Under the pieces are notes generated by a model. The model was not told the DNA's origin and made no database searches. It saw only the letters and a program-made list of their open reading frames with translations. Of a stretch of DNA of 8,948 bases, positions 1-5,677 are shown in pieces; the first letter of the stretch is position 1, and each line of letters starts with the position of its first letter. The position numbers and the translations under genes were made by a program. The DNA comes from Chloroflexota bacterium (GTDB lineage: Bacteria > Chloroflexota > Dehalococcoidia > SHYM01), in NCBI GenBank assembly GCA_016199375.1, contig JACQGV010000032.1, forward strand, positions 1 to 8,948, read 5' to 3'.

Positions 1-395
1 ATCTCGGTTGTGGGGGTGGCGTTCAGCGGTTTACAGGTGCGCCGGAAATAAATCTTCCCGTCCTGAAGGACATCTGACAGGAAGAAGTCTGTGACACGGC
101 ACCGCTCCTGATCAATAGGCAGGTCCAGTGCCTCCAGTCCGGTGCCGTCCGGACGCATTCGCCACAGTCGATACGTACCCCTCAATAGGTCGACTTCAGG
201 GTCAAAGTTGCCTATGAGCCAACCATCGGCCAGCCATACCATCCCGCCGTGGGCACCTGGGGGTGATTCTATGCGTCTTATCGGCACATCCACACTCATG
301 GCTCGCTGCGGCCCCCTGATACAAGAGCCCCCCGCTAGCATGAGTAAAGCTACGGCGGTGATGGTCGTTCGCAACACAATAGTAAGCCCGATCAT
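1..395 (-). CDS. Exported, probably lipoprotein, TolB/WD40-like propeller protein (5' part only)
   Basis: An open frame on the minus strand runs from ATG at 395 to the window edge with no stop (131 codons), so the C-terminus is missing. The N-terminus is a signal peptide: a short basic start, a hydrophobic stretch at residues 12-22, then AGGSC with Cys25. That lipobox is imperfect (Gly at -3 and -2), so lipidation is probable rather than certain. Around residues 75-90 the text YRLWRMRPDGTGLEAL resembles the blade motif of TolB/PD40 propellers (typically W-x-M-x-x-DG), followed by a second strand-rich segment, GKIYFRR. I infer a cell-surface or extracytoplasmic propeller; the substrate is unknown. 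No strong SD is seen: GGAAGG lies about 12 nt upstream, and another ATG at 403 hits a stop after three codons. It is transcribed away from the heme genes and its base composition is less GC-rich. The + strand frame over this stretch is a shadow. Confidence 0.72.
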   Translation of the reverse strand, partial: MIGLTIVLRTTITAVALLMLAGGSCIRGPQRAMSVDVPIRRIESPPGAHGGMVWLADGWLIGNFDPEVDLLRGTYRLWRMRPDGTGLEALDLPIDQERCRVTDFFLSDVLQDGKIYFRRTCKPLNATPTTE

Positions 396-535
396 ACTCT
401 CATGAGCCTTCCCACTATACGCAACGCTAACTCGGCCTCCGGGCCCTCTGGTCGAACCGGCTCGCAATGGTCAACCCAAATGTTGCCATCACTGCTGCGT
501 GCCCCTCTCCTACCCCTGACCAGCCCTGGTGGGGG

Positions 536-553
536 GGTTGCGGGCTCGCAACC
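536..553. other. Perfect 7-bp stem-loop upstream of the ahbAB promoter
   Basis: GGTTGCG and CGCAACC form a perfect 7-bp inverted repeat around a GGCT loop. There is no T-tract, and a terminator is not expected between divergent genes. It lies about 20 bp upstream of the candidate -35, so a regulator binding site is possible, but nothing here identifies the regulator. Confidence 0.35.
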
Positions 554-574
554 TGGCCTCGGCGGTTTCCCCGA

Positions 575-604
575 TTGACGCGCTAGAATAGCAGATGCTA
601 GTAT
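575..604 (+). promoter_or_regulatory. Candidate sigma70 promoter for the ahbAB-hemA unit
   Basis: TTGACG (575-580) matches the -35 consensus in 5 of 6 positions, and TAGTAT (599-604) is an acceptable -10, 18 bp apart. Transcription would start near 611, upstream of the SD GGAAGG at 623-628 and the ATG at 637. This supports 637 rather than the in-frame ATG at 595 as the start of ahbAB, because 595 would lie upstream of the transcript. Confidence 0.55.
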
Positions 605-636
605 GCGCTGGCTTTACCTGGTGGAAGGCATCCAAG

Positions 637-1677
637 ATGCAGTTGGACCTCACCGACCGCAAGCTGCTGAACCTGGCGCAGCGGGAGTTCCCGCTGGTCA
701 CCAGGCCCTACGCCGAGCTGGGCGCGCGCCTGGGGACCAGCGAGGAGGAGTGCCTGGCCCGCATCGCCCGGATGAAGGGCGAGATCATCCGGGAGATCGG
801 CGGCATCTTCGACGCCCGCGTCATGGGCTACCAGAGCTGCCTGGTCGCTTTTTCCATACCCGAGGACAGGCGGGACGAGGGCGCCCGCCTGATCAGCCAG
901 CACCCTGGTGTCAGCCACAACTACGCCCGCACCCACCAGTACAACCTCTGGTTCACCCTGGCCCTGGCGCCGGGGCGCAGCCTGGAGCAGGAGGTGGCGC
1001 GCCTGGCGCAGGCGGCGGGTGCGACCCAATACCGGCTCCTGCCCGCCCTGCGGGTCTTCAAGATCGGGGTCAATTTCGACATGGTGGAGGGCAAGGGCGA
1101 TACGGGCGCTCTGAAGAACCCGGCGGCCCAGGCCTACCGGCACCGGCCGCCGGAGCCCCTGTCCGCCCTGGACATCGAGGCGGTGCGCGTCCTCCAGCAG
1201 GACCTGCCCGTACAGCCGGAGCCGTTCCAGGGTTGCGCCCAGCGCCTGGGGCTGACCGAGGAGGCGCTGTTTGCCCTGATGGCCAGCCTGGCCGAGCGGG
1301 GCATCATGCGCCGCTTCTGCGCCATGCTGCGCCACCGCGCCGCCGGCTTCCGCGCCAACGCCATGCTGTGCTGGAAGGTGCCCGAGGCCCAGATCGCTGA
1401 AAAGGGGCCTCTGCTGGCCTCCTTCTCCGCCGTGAGCCACGCCTATCAGCGTCCCGTGTTCCCCGACTGGCCCTATAGCATCTTCACCATGGTCCACGCC
1501 ACCACCCTGGAGGACTGCAAGGGCATCGCCGCTGAGATGCAGGCGAGGTCGGGCGTGTCGGAGTTCGCCCTGCTCTACGGGGCCCAGGAGTACAAGAAGG
1601 AGCGGGTGCGCTACTTCGCCGAGGACACTTCAACAGGCTCAGGGCAGGTCCTGGGCGCTCCGGGAGGCGTCCGATGA
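637..1677 (+). CDS. ahbAB: Fused siroheme decarboxylase AhbA-AhbB (Lrp/AsnC-like)
   Basis: This 346-residue protein contains two tandem Lrp/AsnC-fold units of the AhbA/AhbB/NirDLGH family, which decarboxylates siroheme to 12,18-didecarboxysiroheme. The first unit has a winged helix (residues 4-55, with REFPLVTRPYAELGARLG) and an alpha/beta domain containing REIGGIFDARVMGYQS and VSHNYARTHQYNLWFTL, typical of the AhbA side. The second begins near residue 176 and carries RRFCAMLRHRAAGFRANAM and VSHAYQRPVFPDWPYSIF, hallmarks of AhbB. Subunits are usually separate genes, but the related NirDL is known as a fusion. The start at 637 has GGAAGG 8 nt upstream; starting at 595 would add 14 unconserved residues. 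The last ~17 residues (after RVRYFAED) look like a non-family tail partly made from a repeat, and the stop overlaps hemA. A heme d1 (NirDL) role is possible, but the heme-gene context favours heme synthesis. Confidence 0.9.
   Translation: MQLDLTDRKLLNLAQREFPLVTRPYAELGARLGTSEEECLARIARMKGEIIREIGGIFDARVMGYQSCLVAFSIPEDRRDEGARLISQHPGVSHNYARTHQYNLWFTLALAPGRSLEQEVARLAQAAGATQYRLLPALRVFKIGVNFDMVEGKGDTGALKNPAAQAYRHRPPEPLSALDIEAVRVLQQDLPVQPEPFQGCAQRLGLTEEALFALMASLAERGIMRRFCAMLRHRAAGFRANAMLCWKVPEAQIAEKGPLLASFSAVSHAYQRPVFPDWPYSIFTMVHATTLEDCKGIAAEMQARSGVSEFALLYGAQEYKKERVRYFAEDTSTGSGQVLGAPGGVR
1629..1657 (+). repeat. Short dispersed-repeat copy in the 3' end of ahbAB
   Basis: This 29-bp segment starts TTCAACAGGCTCAGG and matches 5221-5249 at 23 of 29 positions by eye. 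It is read as S-T-G-S-G-Q-V-L, in the same register as the second copy (S-A-G-S-V-Q-A-L). It resembles the TTCGACAGGCTCAGG-type short repeats that I recall from many bacterial genomes; that recollection is unverified. Confidence 0.6.
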
Positions 1678-2933
1678 CCGCCGCGGTGCTGGCCATGGGT
1701 CTGAGCCACCACTCCGCTCCCCTGGCGGTACGGGAGCAGCTCGCCCTGAGCCAGCGAGAGCTGCCCGGAGCCCTGCGCTCGCTCCGGAGCTACTGCAACG
1801 AAGGCGTCATCCTCTCCACCTGCAACCGGACCGAGATCTATGCCGTGGCCCCCTCCCACAAGGAGGGCCGGGCCGGGGTGGCGGACTTCATCGCTCGCTA
1901 CTTCCAGGTCGCCCCCGGCGAGGTGGACCCCTACGTGTACACCCATACCCAGGGGGATGCCGCCCGCCACCTGTTCCGGGTCGCGGCGGGACTGGACTCC
2001 ATGGTCCTGGGCGAAGCGGAGATCCTGGGCCAGGTCAAGGACGCCCTGCACTGCGCCCAGACGGCCCAGGCCACGGGGAAGGTCACTCACCGGCTCTTCA
2101 CCCAGGCCGTCCACGCCGGCAAGCGGGCGCGGGCCGAGACCGGCATCGGGGCTCACGCCCTCTCGGTCAGCCACGTGGCGGTGGCCCAGGCCCAACGGCT
2201 CTTCGGCGATCTGTCCCCCTGCGTGATCCTGGTGATCAGCGCCGGCGAGATGGGCCGGCTGGCAGCCAGGATCCTGGCGGAGTGCGGCTGCACCCACCTG
2301 GTGGTCGCCAACCGCACCTATGAGCGCGCCGCCCAGTTAGCGCAGCGACTCAACGGCCGCGCCGTGGCCCTCCCTGATCTCCCCCAGGCCCTGGCGCAGG
2401 CCGACATTGTGCTCACCGCCACCGACTCCCACGACTACATCCTGACCTTCGAGGCTGTCCAGAGCGCGCTGTCCGCCAGAGGCGGACGCCCCCTCTTCCT
2501 CATAGACATCGCTGTGCCCAGGGATGTGGACCCGCGGGCGGCCGCGCTGCCAGGGGTCCACCTCTTCAACATAGACAACCTCGGGGCCGTGGACGCCGCG
2601 AACCTGCACGCCCGCCAGCGGGAGGTCGCCCGGGTTGAGGCGATCGTGGACGCGGAGGTGGAGCGCTTCCTGGGCTGGTACCGCGCCCTGGACGTGGAGC
2701 CCATCATCGCCGCCCTGCGCGCCAAGGTCGAGGAGGTCCGCCAGGAGGAGCTGGCCCGGGCGCTGCGCCGGCTGGCCCACCTCGCGCCCCAAGACCAGGC
2801 GCAGATAGATGCCCTCACCATGTCCATCATCAACAAGATTCTCCACCAGCACTTCGAGTACCTGAAGAGCGAGGGGGACGTGGAGCTGGTCCGCAACCTC
2901 TTCCACCTTGAGGACGAGGCGTACAAGGCCTGA
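1674..2933 (+). CDS. hemA: Glutamyl-tRNA reductase
   Basis: This 419-residue enzyme makes the first committed step of the C5 pathway: NADPH-dependent reduction of glutamyl-tRNA(Glu) to glutamate-1-semialdehyde in the cytoplasm. The catalytic domain has GLSHHSAPLAVRE (9-21) and STCNRTEIY with nucleophile Cys50. His99 lies in RHLFRVAAGLDSMVLGEAE, and these positions match the E. coli enzyme. A Rossmann NADPH domain follows (~180-320), then the C-terminal dimerisation helices (LTMSIINKILHQHF). Oddity: the dinucleotide loop reads ISAGEMG, with Ser189 where the first glycine of GAGEMG is usual. The ATG at 1674 has GGGAGG (1662-1667) 6 nt upstream and overlaps the ahbAB stop as ATGA, suggesting translational coupling. 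HemL, the next enzyme, is not in the window. A 151-bp gap follows. Confidence 0.97.
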   Translation: MTAAVLAMGLSHHSAPLAVREQLALSQRELPGALRSLRSYCNEGVILSTCNRTEIYAVAPSHKEGRAGVADFIARYFQVAPGEVDPYVYTHTQGDAARHLFRVAAGLDSMVLGEAEILGQVKDALHCAQTAQATGKVTHRLFTQAVHAGKRARAETGIGAHALSVSHVAVAQAQRLFGDLSPCVILVISAGEMGRLAARILAECGCTHLVVANRTYERAAQLAQRLNGRAVALPDLPQALAQADIVLTATDSHDYILTFEAVQSALSARGGRPLFLIDIAVPRDVDPRAAALPGVHLFNIDNLGAVDAANLHARQREVARVEAIVDAEVERFLGWYRALDVEPIIAALRAKVEEVRQEELARALRRLAHLAPQDQAQIDALTMSIINKILHQHFEYLKSEGDVELVRNLFHLEDEAYKA

Positions 2934-2993
2934 GCAGCCCAGCCAGCGTTCGCGTTCCTGGCCCCCAGCCATATTTCCGGCGAAGTCGCCACT

Positions 2994-3007
2994 GTCCGGC
3001 GCCGGAC
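2994..3007. other. 14-bp perfect palindrome downstream of hemA
   Basis: GTCCGGCGCCGGAC is a perfect 14-bp palindrome 60 bp after the hemA stop and 78 bp before the next start. It could be a dimeric regulator site or a short RNA hairpin (5-bp stem, GCGC loop). No T-run follows, so an intrinsic terminator is unlikely. The rest of the 151-bp gap shows only a weak -10-like TAGGAT at 3062-3067 without a matching -35. Confidence 0.35.
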
Positions 3008-3084
3008 TGAGTGTGCTCCCGTGCCGCAGCGCTGCCCTCCTTAATCCTTGCGCGGCCGTAGTAGGATATGGTGGTGGGCTTTTG

Positions 3085-4707
3085 ATGCGACCGTTCCGCG
3101 TCTGTTTTCTCTTGACAGCCTTAGCCGCAGTGTCAGCGCTGGGCTGCCAGCAGTCCGCTGGCACCACCCCACTCACCCCAACGCCCGCCCCACAAGCAAC
3201 TGCTTCGACCCCACCCTCACCAGCACCTTCGCCCGGCACACCGGGGGGCCTTGCCCCTACCCTCACGCCCGTATCTGCACCTTCGTCCACGGCTACGGCG
3301 ACGACCCTTCCGCCGCCGACGCCTGCCCTGCCGCCCTCTTCACCGACGGCGGTACCCACGCCCATCCCCACACCCTCGGCAACGCCGGTGCCCACACCCA
3401 CGCCGACGGCCACGCCTGCTCCCACACCGACGCCCAGCCCGACGCCAGGGCCTCTGCCAACGCCCACACCCACACCTGATACGACGCCTCCGCCAGCCAT
3501 CACGGGCCTGGTAGCAACCGACGCCTACGACGGCAGGGTGAACCTTCGCTGGCAGCCGAGCACCGCCCCTGACTTCGACCACTACAACCTGTATACGAGC
3601 AGATCAGAGCTACGGGACACCAAGGGCCTGACGCCCGTCCATCAGATACGGGATAGCACTACTAGGGCCCACCAAGTGGTCGGCCTCGAAATCGGAATAA
3701 GGCACTCCTTTGCCGTGGCCGCTGTGGACAAGAGCGGCAACGAAAACCGGGCCGTTGTTTCCGCCAGCGCAGCACCCACGCGGATGCCCAGGGGGAACAT
3801 CGCTCCCGACCTGTACGTGGACCTCTACGCCTCCGATGCGGCCTGGCCGGGCACAACCATCCTGCCAGTCAACCACGACCGCGGCCGGCCCAGGATAGTA
3901 GAGGTGAACCTGCTCGGAGAGGTCGTCTGGGAGTACCGGCTGCCGGAGCAGCTCAGCCCGTACACTAACCCAGGATTCGATGTCGAGCTGCTGCCCACCA
4001 ACAACATTCTGATGGTGCTGCCTGGGAAGGGCGTGTACGAGATCAACCGCCAGGGGGAGATCGTCTGGTCATACCTGGACACAAAGGTATCCCATGACGC
4101 CGACCGACTGCCGAACGGCAATACGCTGGTAGTGTATGGCAACTTTGACTCGATAGGCGACGCTCAGGTGAAGGAGGTGAGTCCAGCCGGCCAGATCGTG
4201 TGGGCCTGGTACGCAGGGAGCTACTTCAACAAGGCCCCTTACAAGGACATCTATCAGGCGGGCTGGACCCACACCAACGCCGCCACCAGGCTGGCCAATG
4301 GCAACACCCTGATCAGTACCCGGAACTTCAACCTGCTGGTCGAGGTTGACGCAAGGGGAGCAGTGGTCAGGACCATCGGAGAGGGCCTTCTCATAGAGGC
4401 CCATGACCCCGAGCCCCTGCCCAACGGCAACATCCTCGTGGCCAACCACGGCCTGCCGGAGAAGGCCATCGAAATCGACCCCGTAACGGGTAGAATTGTG
4501 TGGCAGTTCCCGGTGCCCGCCCAGCTTCTGAGAGATGCGAACAGGCTGCCCAACGGCAACACCCTCATCACCGGGGGCACGGTGATAATCGAGGTCACCC
4601 CCGAGGGTAGGGTCGTCTGGCAGCTCCGGCTGCGGCCAGCTCTTCAGCCGTGGGAGGCCCCAGCGCGCGGGTTCTACAAGGCTGAGCGGGTCAGCATAGG
4701 ACGATAG
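3085..4707 (+). CDS. Lipoprotein with Thr/Pro stalk, FnIII domain and ASST/PQQ-type beta-propeller
   Basis: The preprotein is 540 residues. Residues 1-20 are a signal peptide ending SALG, followed by Cys21, so it is probably a surface lipoprotein, although the lipobox is not ideal. Residues 27-136 are a Thr/Pro-rich stalk, 137-231 look like a fibronectin type III domain (TPPPAITGLVATDA, then VNLRW and YNLY), and 255-540 form a propeller. Six G-x-(I/V)-V-W-type strands (near 278, 324, 369, 425, 469 and 508) and five LPNGNTL-like turns suggest six blades. Turns preceded by SHDAD, THTNA and AHDPE resemble the arylsulfotransferase (ASST_2) family, where histidines are catalytic, but sulfotransferase activity is not proven. 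The start at 3085 has GGTGGTGGG 6 nt upstream and yields a signal peptide; the frame open from 2908 does not begin with one. It sits between hemA and hemC with no obvious link to heme; hemC follows 25 bp later. Confidence 0.85.
   Translation: MRPFRVCFLLTALAAVSALGCQQSAGTTPLTPTPAPQATASTPPSPAPSPGTPGGLAPTLTPVSAPSSTATATTLPPPTPALPPSSPTAVPTPIPTPSATPVPTPTPTATPAPTPTPSPTPGPLPTPTPTPDTTPPPAITGLVATDAYDGRVNLRWQPSTAPDFDHYNLYTSRSELRDTKGLTPVHQIRDSTTRAHQVVGLEIGIRHSFAVAAVDKSGNENRAVVSASAAPTRMPRGNIAPDLYVDLYASDAAWPGTTILPVNHDRGRPRIVEVNLLGEVVWEYRLPEQLSPYTNPGFDVELLPTNNILMVLPGKGVYEINRQGEIVWSYLDTKVSHDADRLPNGNTLVVYGNFDSIGDAQVKEVSPAGQIVWAWYAGSYFNKAPYKDIYQAGWTHTNAATRLANGNTLISTRNFNLLVEVDARGAVVRTIGEGLLIEAHDPEPLPNGNILVANHGLPEKAIEIDPVTGRIVWQFPVPAQLLRDANRLPNGNTLITGGTVIIEVTPEGRVVWQLRLRPALQPWEAPARGFYKAERVSIGR
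3163..3498 (+). repeat. Low-complexity Thr/Pro-coding tract
   Basis: This tract encodes about 110 residues of Pro, Thr, Ala and Ser, with repeated CCNAC-type codon pairs giving PTPTPTPT near 100-131 of the protein. It is probably a flexible extracytoplasmic stalk joining the lipid anchor to the FnIII and propeller domains. Such linkers are frequent in Chloroflexota secreted proteins (family knowledge). The biased composition keeps several other frames open, including a long Gly/Val-rich one on the minus strand that is not a gene. Confidence 0.85.
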
Positions 4708-4711
4708 ACAC

Positions 4712-4719
4712 AAGGAGAG
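4712..4719 (+). promoter_or_regulatory. Shine-Dalgarno for hemC with long spacing
   Basis: AAGGAGAG is a near-perfect anti-SD match, but it ends 13 nt before the ATG at 4733, longer than usual. No alternative in-frame start lies closer, and the protein start MAREFRVGTRGS matches the family, so 4733 stands. It lies just after the lipoprotein stop (4705-4707), consistent with cotranscription of hemC with that gene. Confidence 0.5.
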
Positions 4720-4732
4720 ATACACTAGAGCC

Positions 4733-5677
4733 ATGGCACGGGAGTTCCGCGTCGGCACGCGGGGGAGCCGGCTCGCCCGGGCGCAGACCGATATCATCCT
4801 TGAGCGCCTGCGCCGAGCGCAGCCAGCGGCGGCTTTCCGCGTGGTCGAGATCAAGACCGAGGGGGACCGCCGCTCCCAGGCCCCACTGCTGCCGCTGGCC
4901 GGACGGGGCATCTTCGTCAAGGAGCTGGAGCAGGCACTGCGGGAGGGGCGCATTGACCTGGCGGTCCACAGCCTGAAGGACCTGCCCTCGGCCGTCTCCC
5001 CCGACCTCTGCCTGGCCGCCATCGGCGCGCGGGAGGACCCCCGCGATGCCCTGGTGAGCCGCGAGCGGCGGCGTCTCTCCGAGCTGGCCCCCGGAGCGCG
5101 GCTGGGCACCAGCAGCCCGCGCCGGGTCGCCCAGCTCCGCGCGTTCCGGCCCGACCTGGACCTGCTGCCCATCCGGGGCAACGTGGACAGCCGCGTCCGC
5201 AAGGTGTCCGAGGGTGGCCCTTCGGCAGGCTCAGTTCAGGCCCTGGACGGCATTGTCCTTGCCCTGGCGGGGCTCAAGCGCCTGGGACTGGAGGGCCAGG
5301 CGGCGGAGGTCATACCTACCGAGGTCTGCCTGCCAGCGGTGGGCCAGGGTGCCCTGGCCATCGAGACGCGGGCCGACGACTCCGAGACCATCGCTCTGGC
5401 CCGGCTCTGCGACCACGAACCGACCCGCTGGGCTACGGCAGCCGAGCGCGCCTTCCTGCACGCTCTGGGCGGCGGCTGCCAGACCCCCATCGCAGCCTAC
5501 GGGCGGCTCAATGGGCAGACCCTAGCGCTGGACGGCCTGGTCGCCGCGCCCGACGGCTCCCGGCTGCTCAGAGAGCGCGTCAGTGGCGCCGCGCAGGATG
5601 CCGAGTCCCTGGGCCAGGAGCTGGCGCGGCGGATGTTTGGCCTGGGCGCCAGGGAGCTGATTGCGACCTATGGGTGA
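4733..5677 (+). CDS. hemC: Hydroxymethylbilane synthase (porphobilinogen deaminase)
   Basis: This 314-residue cytoplasmic enzyme joins four porphobilinogens into hydroxymethylbilane using a covalent dipyrromethane cofactor. Visible signatures are VGTRGSRLARAQT (7-19), VHSLKDLPSA with catalytic Asp83, GTSSPRRVAQL (125-135), PIRGNVDSRVRK (146-157), LPAVGQGALAIE (200-211), and LGGGCQTPI with the cofactor-attaching Cys249. Between KVSEG and the conserved IVLALAGLKRLGL the family normally has only about two residues before the Asp, as in E. coli (EYDAIILAVAGLKRL). Here GPSAGSVQAL intervenes, a net gain of about 8 residues coded by a repeat copy (5221-5249). The frame and all catalytic residues remain intact, so the enzyme is probably active. 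The stop overlaps the start of cobA-hemD. Confidence 0.97.
   Translation: MAREFRVGTRGSRLARAQTDIILERLRRAQPAAAFRVVEIKTEGDRRSQAPLLPLAGRGIFVKELEQALREGRIDLAVHSLKDLPSAVSPDLCLAAIGAREDPRDALVSRERRRLSELAPGARLGTSSPRRVAQLRAFRPDLDLLPIRGNVDSRVRKVSEGGPSAGSVQALDGIVLALAGLKRLGLEGQAAEVIPTEVCLPAVGQGALAIETRADDSETIALARLCDHEPTRWATAAERAFLHALGGGCQTPIAAYGRLNGQTLALDGLVAAPDGSRLLRERVSGAAQDAESLGQELARRMFGLGARELIATYG
5221..5249 (+). repeat. Short dispersed-repeat copy inserted in frame in hemC
   Basis: This 29-bp segment starts TTCGGCAGGCTCAG and matches 1629-1657 at 23 of 29 positions. It encodes most of residues 164-171 of HemC, where the E. coli protein has no counterpart, giving a net extra of about 24 nt. Both copies have the same orientation and reading register. 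Confidence 0.65.

Larger units (their letters stand above)
396..636. other. Divergent intergenic region between the lipoprotein gene and ahbAB
   Basis: This 241-bp stretch separates two genes transcribed away from each other. It contains a perfect 7-bp stem-loop (536-553) and a rightward sigma70-like promoter (575-604), listed separately. On the minus strand TATAGT (complement of 414-419) could be the -10 of the leftward gene, but no convincing -35 lies 16-18 bp from it; a TTGACC (complement of 469-474) is much too far upstream. I see no RNA gene or further coding sequence. Confidence 0.6.

Noticed and set aside
142..405. Open + strand frame of 87 codons at the left end
   Set aside because: It is antisense to the minus-strand frame from 395 that has a signal peptide and propeller motif. 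The + translation has no recognisable features.
595..636. ATG at 595 as the start of ahbAB
   Set aside because: It has no SD, lies between the -35 and -10 of the candidate promoter, and adds residues outside the family. The ATG at 637 has an SD at 8 nt.
598..1497. Long minus-strand frame of 299 codons across ahbAB
   Set aside because: Shadow of a GC-rich gene; the + strand frame has clear AhbA/AhbB motifs and an SD, and the minus translation is Gly/Leu/Gln-rich noise.
3163..3498. Tandem-repeat or CRISPR-like array
   Set aside because: The periodicity comes from Pro/Thr codons in one open frame; there are no constant repeats with unique spacers.
2337..3503. Long minus-strand frame rich in Gly and Val (388 codons)
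   Set aside because: Its Gly/Val repeats are the reverse complement of the Thr/Pro-coding stalk, and the rest lies antisense to hemA.
4069..5202. Minus-strand frame of 377 codons across the lipoprotein/hemC junction
   Set aside because: It spans two well-supported + strand genes and has no family motif.
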